Under the pieces are notes generated by a model. It was not told where the DNA came from. It saw only the letters and a program-made list of their open reading frames with translations, and searched no databases. The position numbers and the translations under genes were made by a program. This document shows positions 52,982-61,410 of a stretch of 64,000 nt of DNA, one piece after another (position 1 is the stretch's first letter; each line of letters begins with the position of its first letter). Location: the NCBI GenBank assembly GCA_949299545.1, contig CASGAM010000029.1:90894-154893 (forward strand), given 5' to 3'. The stretch is from an uncultured Prevotellaceae bacterium. Lineage in GTDB: Bacteria; Bacteroidota; Bacteroidia; Bacteroidales; Bacteroidaceae.

Positions 52982-54892
52982 ATGAGGAGTAAAAGAACTG
53001 TTTTCTTTATCGGACTGATTTCGTTTTCGATATTTTTTGTATCGGGAAATTTGTTAGCGCAAGAAAGTAATGATTATGAGAAACTTGATGAAATTAGGGA
53101 AATTGTAGTGACAGGAACACGCAATGAAACTGATGTGCGCCATCTTTCACAAACTGTAACTGTAATAGATCGTTCTGCCATTGAGGAAGCCATGCAACCA
53201 TCTTTATTACCTGTTCTTTCAGAGCAGGTTCCTGGGCTGTTTGTCACTTCACGTGGCATAATGGGTTACGGTGTCTCAAATGGAGCTGCAGGCGGTATCT
53301 CCTTGAGGGGGTTAAGTGGCAGTTCTGCACGCTTGATGGTAATGATTGACGGCCATCCGCAATATGCCGGTATTTTTGGTCATCCCATATCAGACGCATA
53401 TCAATCATTCCTTGCCGATCGTATAGAAATTTTAAGAGGCCCGGCCTCAATGCTTTATGGTTCAAATGCAATGGGAGGTGTGGTGAATATTGTGACCCGG
53501 AAAATGCGTGATGACGGGGTAGAAACACATTTTCACGTTGGTTATGGTTCATACAATACGGTAGAAACAGAAATGACGAACCGCATCCGTAAAGGGCGCT
53601 TCTCAAGTGTTGTTTCCGGTTCGTATAACCGTACTGACGGACATCGTGCTGATATGGCATTTGAACAATATGGAGGTTATGCGAAGCTCGGTTATGAGGT
53701 AACAAAAAACTGGAATATGCGGGGAGATGTTAACTTGACGCACTTTAACGCGTCTTATCCCGGGCCGGTTAGCGCTCCATTGTTAGATGGTGACCAGCGT
53801 ATCACGCGAGGCATGACCTCATTGGCCATAGAAAACAGTTATGAAAATACTTCCGGAGCGATAAGTTTTTTTTATAACTGGGGTAATCATTGGATTAATG
53901 ATGGTTATACGCCGTCTAAAGGTGAAGGGCCACAAGATGCCCGATTCCTGTCGGTCGATAATATGATGGGGGTATCTCTATACCAAAGTACGCAGTTTTT
54001 CAGAGGAAACCGTATAACAGTCGGACTTGACTGGTTCCGATATGGTGGACGTGCATGGAATGAATATGTTTCAGGTGAAAATGCAGGTAGCACATCTGAT
54101 TTGGTTGATAAGCAAGAGGACGAATTTGCCGGATATATTGACTTGCGCCAGGATGTTTTTTCTTGGTTGACATTCAATGCCGGGATTCGTGGTGACCATC
54201 ATTCACGTGTGGGGATGGAATGGGTGCCTCAAGGGGGATTAGCTTTTCATTTACCGAAATCCATGGAGTTGAAGGCTTCTGTTTCAAAAGGTTTTCGTTA
54301 TCCTATTCTTCGGGAAATGTACATGTTTCCTCCTCAAAATCCGGATTTGCAGCCTGAATCAATGTGGAATTATGAATTGGCATTCTCACAGACTTTGAAG
54401 GACGGGCGTTTGGTTTACGGTGTAAACCTGTTCTATATTAATGGCAAAAACCTTATTCTGACGCTTCCAAATCCGAATGGTAGTGGTATGTTGAACCAAA
54501 ATTCCGGAAAAATAAAAAACGCAGGTGTCGAAGTGCAAGCAGCTTACCGCATTGATCGTCATTGGTCGGTGGATGGAAATTATAGTTTTTTACATATGGA
54601 ATATCCTGTCATTGCTGCACCTGGTCACAAGCTCTACGCCGGTGCAAGTTTTTCATCTGGTCGTTGGCATGTTGCCACAGGAGTGCAATATATTGCAGAC
54701 CTTTATACACAAACATCTCCGGTTGTAACGGAAGATTTTGTATTATGGAATCTTCGGGCCTCATACCGTGCTGCACGCTGGCTTGATATTTGGGCGCGCG
54801 GAGAAAATCTGTTGGCGCAAAGTTATGAAATCAATGCTGGTTATCCGATGCCACGGGCTACAGTGATGGCTGGGTTTAACTTCCGTTTCTGA
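52982..54892 (+). CDS. TonB-dependent receptor, BtuB/CirA-like
   Basis: A 636-residue outer-membrane receptor. Signal peptide about 1-26 (FSIFFVSGNLLAQ). TonB box-like EIVVTGTRNE is followed by the plug (QTVTVIDRSAIEEAMQPSL, LRGLSGSSARLMVMIDGHPQ, ADRIEILRGPASMLYGSNAM) and the barrel, ending MPRATVMAGFNFRF with a terminal Phe. Size and plug resemble siderophore, haem or corrinoid receptors. There is no SusD partner. The start is the ATG before MRSKRT; the open frame upstream to 52898 runs through the leader terminator. A DUF362 protein gene follows after 37 bp. Confidence 0.88.
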   Translation: MRSKRTVFFIGLISFSIFFVSGNLLAQESNDYEKLDEIREIVVTGTRNETDVRHLSQTVTVIDRSAIEEAMQPSLLPVLSEQVPGLFVTSRGIMGYGVSNGAAGGISLRGLSGSSARLMVMIDGHPQYAGIFGHPISDAYQSFLADRIEILRGPASMLYGSNAMGGVVNIVTRKMRDDGVETHFHVGYGSYNTVETEMTNRIRKGRFSSVVSGSYNRTDGHRADMAFEQYGGYAKLGYEVTKNWNMRGDVNLTHFNASYPGPVSAPLLDGDQRITRGMTSLAIENSYENTSGAISFFYNWGNHWINDGYTPSKGEGPQDARFLSVDNMMGVSLYQSTQFFRGNRITVGLDWFRYGGRAWNEYVSGENAGSTSDLVDKQEDEFAGYIDLRQDVFSWLTFNAGIRGDHHSRVGMEWVPQGGLAFHLPKSMELKASVSKGFRYPILREMYMFPPQNPDLQPESMWNYELAFSQTLKDGRLVYGVNLFYINGKNLILTLPNPNGSGMLNQNSGKIKNAGVEVQAAYRIDRHWSVDGNYSFLHMEYPVIAAPGHKLYAGASFSSGRWHVATGVQYIADLYTQTSPVVTEDFVLWNLRASYRAARWLDIWARGENLLAQSYEINAGYPMPRATVMAGFNFRF

Positions 54893-54929
54893 GTAAGTAG
54901 GTTTTATTGTTTTAAATAAATATATAATT

Positions 54930-55919
54930 ATGAGAAAAAGTTTTGTGATGTTTGTGCTGGCCGTATTATTCGCATTCGCGGCGGAGGTAAACGGCCAAAT
55001 CCGGAATGCGAACGACCTGTCGCAGGCTACATTGTCTAAGGCTGACGATATTTCGTTGCCGGAAGTTTTTATATTCAGGGAGATTACACCAGAAAATCTC
55101 GTTAAGATTTATGAGGCACTTGGACGGCCTGCAAAAGGAAAAGTAGCCGTAAAACTTTCTACGGGTGAACCTGGTGGTCGCAATTTTTTGCAGCCTTCAC
55201 TCATTAGGGAACTGGTGCAAAAAGTAAACGGAACTATTGTGGAATGTAATACGGCATACGGAGGTGGGCGTTCGAACACAAAGAGTCATCTTAAGGCTGC
55301 AGAAGACCATGGCTTTACCGCCATAGCGCCGGTGGATATTATGGATGCGGAAGGCGAAACAGAATTACCGGTCAAAGGAGGGAGTCATCTTACCCGGGAT
55401 ATTGTGGGAAAAAACTATTTGAATTATGATTTTACCATTGTTCTTTCACATTTTAAAGGACATGCCATGGGGGGATTTGGCGGTGCTATCAAGAATATGT
55501 CTATTGGCATTGCCTCATCTAACGGTAAACGTCTGATTCATTCTGCCGGAAAAAGTACTACCAGTTGGGGACGTCCGAAACAAGAAGATTTCCTTGAATC
55601 TATGGCGGAAGCTGCAAAGGCTGTTGCCGATCACTGTGGTGAGAATATTCTCTATATCAGTGTTGCCAATAATTTGTCGGTAGACTGCGATTGTGATGCT
55701 TCTCCGGCAGATCCACAGATGGGAGATATAGGTATTTTGGCTTCACTCGATCCTGTAGCTCTCGATCGTGCTTGTACAGATTTGGTACGTTCTTCAGAGG
55801 ATCATGGTAAAATCCACCTTATAGAGCGTATAGATTCGCGTCATGGAATGCACACATTGGAGCACGCTGAAACTATTGGACTGGGTAGCCAGAAATACCA
55901 GCTTATAAAACTGGATTGA
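54930..55919 (+). CDS. Exported DUF362-domain protein
   Basis: A 329-residue protein with a signal peptide (MFVLAVLFAFAAEVNGQ, about 8-24). The DUF362 core follows: GKVAVKLSTGEPGGRNFLQP, VECNTAYGGGRSNTKSHLKA, VLSHFKGHAMGGFGGAIKNM and DIGILASLDPVALDRACTDL. Other DUF362 proteins often carry ferredoxin domains; none is present here. The CDCDAS and GHAMGG segments could hold a metal. Being exported and immediately after a TonB receptor suggests a role with the same ligand in the periplasm, but function is unknown. Confidence 0.82.
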   Translation: MRKSFVMFVLAVLFAFAAEVNGQIRNANDLSQATLSKADDISLPEVFIFREITPENLVKIYEALGRPAKGKVAVKLSTGEPGGRNFLQPSLIRELVQKVNGTIVECNTAYGGGRSNTKSHLKAAEDHGFTAIAPVDIMDAEGETELPVKGGSHLTRDIVGKNYLNYDFTIVLSHFKGHAMGGFGGAIKNMSIGIASSNGKRLIHSAGKSTTSWGRPKQEDFLESMAEAAKAVADHCGENILYISVANNLSVDCDCDASPADPQMGDIGILASLDPVALDRACTDLVRSSEDHGKIHLIERIDSRHGMHTLEHAETIGLGSQKYQLIKLD

Positions 55920-55950
55920 TACCATAAGAAGTGAATTCTGGTTTATGCAT

Positions 55951-55981
55951 TTTACATTCATAAAAAAATAAACTAAATTTG
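55951..55981 (+). promoter_or_regulatory. Promoter of the DUF4923 gene
   Basis: TTTA (55951-55954), 19 nt, TAAATTTG (55974-55981), 47 bp before the ATG. Confidence 0.5.
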
Positions 55982-56028
55982 CAAATAAAGCTAATATTAG
56001 TATTCTTTTAAAACATCAGACAAATATT

Positions 56029-56685
56029 ATGAAAACAAATTTTAAGTTGTTATCAGTTTTATGTGTCGGCGCACTTATATTTACCGTAAGTGGATGTGGT
56101 GGTATGGCTCCGGCTTCAACTGTAAATAATCAAAACGCATCACCTACTACTGCGGCTCAAGTAGGTTCAAGTTTCCTAACATCGCTTATTGGAGACGTTT
56201 TAGGTAAGTCGACACTGAAAAAAGCTAGTTTGATTGGAACATGGAGTTTTGTTAGTTCCGACTGTAAGTTTGAATCAGAAAGTTTCTTGCAACAGGCCGG
56301 AGGAGAAATTGCAGCACGTTCCATAGAAAGTAAACTCAATGAATTGTTTGGTAAAGTTGGTATTAAGCAAGGAGCGTTTAGTTTCACCTTTGATTCAGAG
56401 GGAGCATATCAAATGACCATCGGTTCGCGGAGTATTAGCGGAACGTATACATTCGATGAGGAAACCGGCTCATTGACAATGGTTGGAATGTTAGGCATAA
56501 CAAAAAGTGAAGCTGTTGTTACTTTAAATAATGCTAACAGTATAAGTCTGCTTTATGATGTGACGAAACTTATGGAAATAATGAATTCAGTCGCTTCTAT
56601 GAGTGGGAACTCTACCATACAATCATTAAGTTCATTATTGGGAAGTTATAGCGGTTTAAAGATTGGTTTCGAGTTGACGAAATAA
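56029..56685 (+). CDS. DUF4923 lipoprotein
   Basis: A 218-residue lipoprotein (LCVGALIFTVSGC, Cys about 23) with a low-complexity Asn/Thr/Ala linker. The mature domain fits DUF4923 as I recall it: LIGTWSFVSSDCKFESESFL, GGEIAARSIESKLNELFGKV, GAFSFTFDSEGAYQM, ISGTYTFDEETGSLTM and LSSLLGSYSGLKIGFELTK. It looks like a lipocalin-type beta-barrel with helices. Function unknown. It has its own promoter and terminator. Confidence 0.85.
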   Translation: MKTNFKLLSVLCVGALIFTVSGCGGMAPASTVNNQNASPTTAAQVGSSFLTSLIGDVLGKSTLKKASLIGTWSFVSSDCKFESESFLQQAGGEIAARSIESKLNELFGKVGIKQGAFSFTFDSEGAYQMTIGSRSISGTYTFDEETGSLTMVGMLGITKSEAVVTLNNANSISLLYDVTKLMEIMNSVASMSGNSTIQSLSSLLGSYSGLKIGFELTK

Positions 56686-56716
56686 TCACCCCGAAGGGAA
56701 CTCCTGATTCTTTTAT

Positions 56717-56757
56717 GGAAGACTACATTTTTTATAATGTAATCTTCCGTTCTTTTT
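56717..56757 (+). terminator. Terminator of the DUF4923 gene
   Basis: GGAAGACTACATT pairs with AATGTAATCTTCC (one mismatch), loop of 6, followed by GTTCTTTTTT. Confidence 0.8.
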
Positions 56758-56881
56758 TGCATGAAAGTTCCAAACGGGTATTTGGAATAAATAAAAAACA
56801 TGTTACCGATAGTATGGTTTTGCTCATGAGTTTTTTATACAAAAGTAAAAGTTTGTATCTTAATTGTTTAATATTTATTTT

Positions 56882-57613
56882 ATGGCTGATTTTATGGAAT
56901 TGACGTCCTGGATGGAAACTTTCCGGAATAAACTTGTCACGCTTTTTGATTCCCGATTGTTGTTTTTGGGTTTACAGGGTAGCTATGCGCGCGGTGAACA
57001 GACACCGAAGAGCGATATTGACGTGGTTGTTATTCTTGATAAAGTGAACTTTATTGATTTAAAAGCATACCGGCACATGCTCGACACCATGGAGCGACGT
57101 GAATTGATTTGTGGCTTTTTGGCAGGCGAAGAGGAACTTAGGAACTGGGAGAAATCCGATTTACTTCAACTTATACTTGATACACGTTCAATAGTCGGTT
57201 CATTAGATTATCTGTTTCAGTCTTTTTCACTTGAGGATGTCCGTCGCGCAGTGTTGTCGGGAGCTTGTAATATTTATCATGCCTGTTCGCACAATTTTTT
57301 GCATGCGCGTAGTCGCGACATGATTGTGGGACTTTACAAGTCGGCACGCTTCACGGTGCGCATGAAACATTTTATGGAAACAGGTGATTATATTGCCTCT
57401 ATGGCTATTCTTGTAAAGGCCGTTTCCGGTTATGATCGCTGTATCTTGGAAACTGTAGTTTCAGGTAACAATATTGTCGATGAAGATGCTTTTGAGAATA
57501 GTTGCTGCCAACTTTTAGAATGGGCTATTAGAGTTATTCTGGATATGGGTGAAAAGGAAAAGCTTATACAGTGTACGCAGACCAATTTTATAATGAGGAG
57601 TAAATTGGGGTGA
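56882..57613 (+). CDS. MNT-type nucleotidyltransferase with HEPN-like C-terminal half
   Basis: A 243-residue protein. The nucleotidyltransferase motif GSYARGEQTPKSDIDVVV (residues 33-50) satisfies G-S-x10-D-x-D (Asp45, Asp47). The helical C-terminal half (about 115-243) contains R156 and H163 in ARFTVRMKH, which fits the R-x4-6-H motif of HEPN domains. MNT and HEPN are usually separate toxin-antitoxin partners; here both would be in one chain. Aminoglycoside-nucleotidyltransferase-like proteins of similar build also exist. I start at ATG 56882; a TTG at 56864 is less likely. It stands alone, convergent with fbp. Confidence 0.72.
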   Translation: MADFMELTSWMETFRNKLVTLFDSRLLFLGLQGSYARGEQTPKSDIDVVVILDKVNFIDLKAYRHMLDTMERRELICGFLAGEEELRNWEKSDLLQLILDTRSIVGSLDYLFQSFSLEDVRRAVLSGACNIYHACSHNFLHARSRDMIVGLYKSARFTVRMKHFMETGDYIASMAILVKAVSGYDRCILETVVSGNNIVDEDAFENSCCQLLEWAIRVILDMGEKEKLIQCTQTNFIMRSKLG

Positions 57614-57712
57614 ATCGCAGTTACGATATACTTTCTTGTGCATAAAAATAAGGTGCTCATTTTGATTTACCTTCGACACTGGTTGTATCAGGCTGGATAC
57701 AGTTTACCACTT

Positions 57713-57735
57713 AGTCAAGAATGCTTGTCTTGACT
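57713..57735. terminator. Convergent terminator-like hairpin
   Basis: AGTCAAGA / TCTTGACT, a perfect 8-bp stem with a 7-nt loop, between the convergent nucleotidyltransferase and fbp genes. T runs are weak. Confidence 0.4.
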
Positions 57736-57765
57736 TATAGGCAGAACTTTTTAAAAACAAGACTA

Positions 57766-59781
57766 TCAGTAACGTATTTTATTTTTGCTACTCTCCTTAA
57801 TGATACCATGTCGGTAGGCGAAGAGAAGTTCTTTGAGTTCTTCGATTTGTGCTTCGAGTTCTGCTCCCTTGTCAGTATCACGCACCATCATGCGTTGGGT
57901 GCTCATTTCTACAATTTGTGTGGTGCTGACAATGTCTGTCCCGTTCTTCACGGCTTCTTCAGCTGAGGTGAACGGTTCGTGCTGTACAAGTTGAAAACCC
58001 CGGCTGTGGTATACGAGGGTATAACCTGCGATGCCGGTCGTGTCGTGGTAAGCCTTGGCGAATCCGCCGTCGATGACCATCAGCTTGCCATTGGCCTTGA
58101 TGGGCGTTTCACCGTGCCCAACACGTACCGGCACGTGACCGTTGATGATGTGACGGTGTTGCCCTTTGACTCCGAACGCGTCTAAAATCATGTCGCAGAT
58201 TTTTTCGTCATCACGCAGTTTATAGTAGTAACCTTTCTCTTCTTTATGAGTTTCTTTGTCTTCAAGGAAATAACGCTCGAATGTTGTCATTTTGGATTTG
58301 TCGAAGAGGGGAGAGTCTGCGCCACACCATAAATACCAGAAGTAGTCGATGGCGAATTTTCTTTCGTTCGCTTCCGTATCGCTGTTGAAAGCAGAACGAA
58401 GTACCATTCCTATGCGGTCGAGCAAGTCACGTCCTTTGAATTTCTGCCCGTTGATGTCTACTTCCTTCAAGGTGCCGTCTTCATTAAGTGGCACGGACGC
58501 ATGGAAAAGCAGGTTGGAGTTAAAGATTCCGTAAAGGCAGCCATGTGAGAAGAGACAACGCACATGTTTGTTGAGTTTGTCACTGACACTGAACGAGTGG
58601 TGGAGTTTGGCCACAAGATCTTCTTCCTCCGGTGTAAGAGTATAAGGAGATTCAGGGTTGACCGTAGGCAGGTAACAGTCACGCATGGCGTATTCTTTAC
58701 CGTCTTTTATAAACAGTTTACGCTTGAAATCTATGTATTCCAATAATTTACGGCCTTTCATGTGCCATTCCGGCCGACTGTCAATCATGGCCGCTTCGAG
58801 CTTGAATTGAATGATGCTGATGGCTTTGTGCATTTGTGCTATGAGCCTGCGTGTTTTCAAATTGTGATTCGTGTCATCCTTGTCAAGTTGCGGGCCGAAA
58901 AATTTACAAGGATCGTCAGCATAAGTTTCCATAGCAAAAGTGGCAAGGGGCACTAAATTGATGCCGTAACCGTCTTCAAGCGTTGCCAAATTGCCGTATC
59001 TTAACGAGAGACGCAACACATTGGCTATGCAACAGTCGTTTCCGGCAGCTGCCCCCATCCATAAAGCATCATGGTTCCCCCATTGGATGTCAAAATTGTG
59101 GTAGTCACAAAGGGTATCCATAATGATGTGAGCGCCGGGACCACGGTCGAATATGTCACCGAGGATGTGCAGTTGGTCGATGCTGAGCCGTTGTATGAGG
59201 TTACATATGGCAATAATAAACTCGTCAGCTCTTCCCGTGAGGACAATGGTTTCCACAATACGGTTGAAATATGCCTGTTTGTTGTAGTCCAATGGTGACT
59301 CATGCAGCAATTCTTCAATGATGTAGGCAAATTCCTTTGGCAGCGCTTTGCGCACCTTTGAACGTGTGTACTTTGAGGACACCTCTTGGCAAATGCTGAC
59401 CAACTGATGGAGTGTGATATTATAATAGTCATTTAGATTCGATTCGGAGGCCTTGATATATTGCAACTTGCGTTCGGGATAATAGATGAGCGAACAGAGT
59501 TGTCTGATTTCGGCTTCTCGCATGGTTGTACCGAATATTTCGTACACTTTGCGCTTGATATTGCCCGACGCATTTTTAAGGATATGTTGGAATGCCTCAT
59601 GCTCACCATGGATGTCGGCCAAAAAATGTTCCGTGCCTTTTGGCAGGTTAAGAATAGCTTCCAGGTTGATGATTTCCGTACAGGCTGTTCCGATGTCCGG
59701 TACGGTTTGTGAGAGTAATTCCAGGATGCGCATATCGTTTTTAATTCGCTCCATTGAGTAGGACGTGTTGCTTGTATTCAT
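57766..59781 (-). CDS. fbp: Fructose-1,6-bisphosphatase class III
   Basis: A 671-residue enzyme of the class III (Firmicutes/Bacteroidota) type on a calcineurin-like phosphoesterase core. LADIHGEHEAFQHILKN (metal Asp-His), ILGDIFDRGPGAHIIMD, WGNHDALWMGAAAGNDCCIA, IINGHVPVRVGHGETPI and LMVIDGGFAKAYH follow in order. It hydrolyses fructose-1,6-bisphosphate in gluconeogenesis and differs wholly from the E. coli Fbp fold. MNTSNTSYSMERIK at 59781 is a plausible start; an ATG at 59808 would add nine residues. A TAATTTTG box on minus (59835-59842) supports either. Confidence 0.95.
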   Translation of the reverse strand: MNTSNTSYSMERIKNDMRILELLSQTVPDIGTACTEIINLEAILNLPKGTEHFLADIHGEHEAFQHILKNASGNIKRKVYEIFGTTMREAEIRQLCSLIYYPERKLQYIKASESNLNDYYNITLHQLVSICQEVSSKYTRSKVRKALPKEFAYIIEELLHESPLDYNKQAYFNRIVETIVLTGRADEFIIAICNLIQRLSIDQLHILGDIFDRGPGAHIIMDTLCDYHNFDIQWGNHDALWMGAAAGNDCCIANVLRLSLRYGNLATLEDGYGINLVPLATFAMETYADDPCKFFGPQLDKDDTNHNLKTRRLIAQMHKAISIIQFKLEAAMIDSRPEWHMKGRKLLEYIDFKRKLFIKDGKEYAMRDCYLPTVNPESPYTLTPEEEDLVAKLHHSFSVSDKLNKHVRCLFSHGCLYGIFNSNLLFHASVPLNEDGTLKEVDINGQKFKGRDLLDRIGMVLRSAFNSDTEANERKFAIDYFWYLWCGADSPLFDKSKMTTFERYFLEDKETHKEEKGYYYKLRDDEKICDMILDAFGVKGQHRHIINGHVPVRVGHGETPIKANGKLMVIDGGFAKAYHDTTGIAGYTLVYHSRGFQLVQHEPFTSAEEAVKNGTDIVSTTQIVEMSTQRMMVRDTDKGAELEAQIEELKELLFAYRHGIIKESSKNKIRY

Positions 59782-60089
59782 GTCTGTAGGGCTTTTGCGG
59801 CCAACCAAAACGGCCGAATGACTTTTATTGCATACAAAATTAATGAAATCTTTTTTGATTGTTTGCCAGATGGTAAGTATTTTTATGTGTCGGAGGAGAT
59901 TTTATATCAAGTAGGTGTCATTTGTATGACATGTCATGGGTATCGGCATTTCTGTGCAGAGTAAAGTGTGGAGAATTTGCATGGATAGCCATAAATATGT
60001 TAATTATTTATTGAAAGTAAGGAAAAAGAGAGATTCATTTGATGTGTTCGGGACAAAAAAGTGTAATTTTGCACGCAATGAAGTATAAT
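59782..60089. other. Divergent intergenic region with an operator-like repeat
   Basis: It contains the fbp -7 box, TGTCAT-TTGT-ATGACA plus a further TGTCAT (59916-59937), and a TAATTTTG box (60064-60071) for the plus-strand gene. No coding sequence is evident. Confidence 0.55.
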
Positions 60090-61391
60090 ATGAGGGTAAA
60101 GAAGACTGCCACGTTGTTTGCATGTTGTGGAATATTCTTTCTGATGTGTAAGCCATTACAGGCACAGATTGTCCGTAACGTTGATACTGTAGCTGTAATG
60201 GAGTTGGCTCATCATGGCAGGACGACATTCCCGGCTGATAGCATGGGTAAGGCAAATGTGCTGGCAAATGTGTTGCCGGATACATTGTTGCCAGTTTTGC
60301 CGGTAACAGTGGAGCCGTCCAATTACCGGTCTAAGTATTATAGTCCGTTGAAATGGATAGGTAAATATTTGGCCAATACCAATAAACAGAGTGATAAACC
60401 ATTTGATTTTAGCGTATTGTTCGGGCCGAGTTATTCGGCAGCCACATCTCTCGGAATAGGTGCGACGGCTTCAGGTCTATACTCGTGGGACCGTTCAGAT
60501 AAGTCATTGCCAAAATCCAATGTTTCTGTTTTTGCCAATGCATCTATTGCCGGGATGTTGTCTTTAGGCGTGCGCGGCAACAATTTCCTGCCACATGACA
60601 AATACCGTTTGGATTACCAAGTGTTTGTTTTTACTTTTCCCAGCAACTTCTGGGGAATCGGCTATGAAAACGGGGTTGACGATGCCAACAAAGGCACTTA
60701 CGAACGAGTGAAATTCCAGTTCAAACCCAGTTTCTTGTTCCGACTCAGCCGCAAGAAATCGGTTTTTCTGGGGCCGGTCGTAGATATTGAATGGGTAAAC
60801 AGTTTCGGGTTTACAGACATTTCCAAGTTGGAAGGACAGGATCCAACCATTGCCAATTATGGTTTTGGTTTCAACTTTTCGTACGATACGCGCGATTTCG
60901 TCCTGAATGCTTACAAGGGTAATTATTTCAGATGGGAGCAGATGACTTATCCGGGTGCGTTGGGTAATAAATACCAGTTTAGCTATACAGACCTTACTTA
61001 TTGTGCTTACCGGCAGATATGGAAAGGTGGAGTGTTGGCAATGGAACTGCATTCGCTTTTCAATTACGGTGATGTGCCTTGGACGATGATGGCACAAGTC
61101 GGCGTACAGGGCCGCATGCGTGGCTACTATGAAGGCCGTTACCGCGACCGTAACATTCTTGAAGGCCAAGTCGAACTGCGCCAGCGCATCAAGGGGCGGC
61201 ATGGCATTGCGGTGTGGGGCGGTATGGCTAACGTGTTTCCGGGATTTAAAGATATTTATTGGAACCAGACGCTGCCGAACTATGGTATCGGCTACCGATG
61301 GGAGTTTAAAGAGCGTGTGAATGTACGTTTCGATTTCGGTTTTACCAAGAACAGCCCGAACTTTACATTTAACATCAATGAAGCATTCTAA
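60090..61391 (+). CDS. Omp85-type (BamA/TamA-like) outer-membrane barrel protein
   Basis: A 433-residue exported protein. The signal peptide is about 1-26 (CCGIFFLMCKPLQAQ). A short N-terminal region without obvious POTRA domains (about 27-100) is followed by the Omp85 barrel half: GPSYSAATSLGIGATASGLY, NFWGIGYENG, GFGFNFSYDTRDFVLNAYKG, AQVGVQGRMRGYYEGRYRDR, VELRQRIKGRHGIAVWG and NYGIGYRWEFKERVNVRFDF. The RGYYEGRYRD segment matches the conserved R-G-x-x-x-G-R-Y-R-D loop. ATG 60078 would be leaderless given the TAATTTTG box at 60064-60071, so 60090 is preferred. It is followed after 19 bp by a PCMD protein gene. Confidence 0.82.
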   Translation: MRVKKTATLFACCGIFFLMCKPLQAQIVRNVDTVAVMELAHHGRTTFPADSMGKANVLANVLPDTLLPVLPVTVEPSNYRSKYYSPLKWIGKYLANTNKQSDKPFDFSVLFGPSYSAATSLGIGATASGLYSWDRSDKSLPKSNVSVFANASIAGMLSLGVRGNNFLPHDKYRLDYQVFVFTFPSNFWGIGYENGVDDANKGTYERVKFQFKPSFLFRLSRKKSVFLGPVVDIEWVNSFGFTDISKLEGQDPTIANYGFGFNFSYDTRDFVLNAYKGNYFRWEQMTYPGALGNKYQFSYTDLTYCAYRQIWKGGVLAMELHSLFNYGDVPWTMMAQVGVQGRMRGYYEGRYRDRNILEGQVELRQRIKGRHGIAVWGGMANVFPGFKDIYWNQTLPNYGIGYRWEFKERVNVRFDFGFTKNSPNFTFNINEAF

Positions 61392-61410
61392 TCTAAAAAT
61401 AACTGACAAG

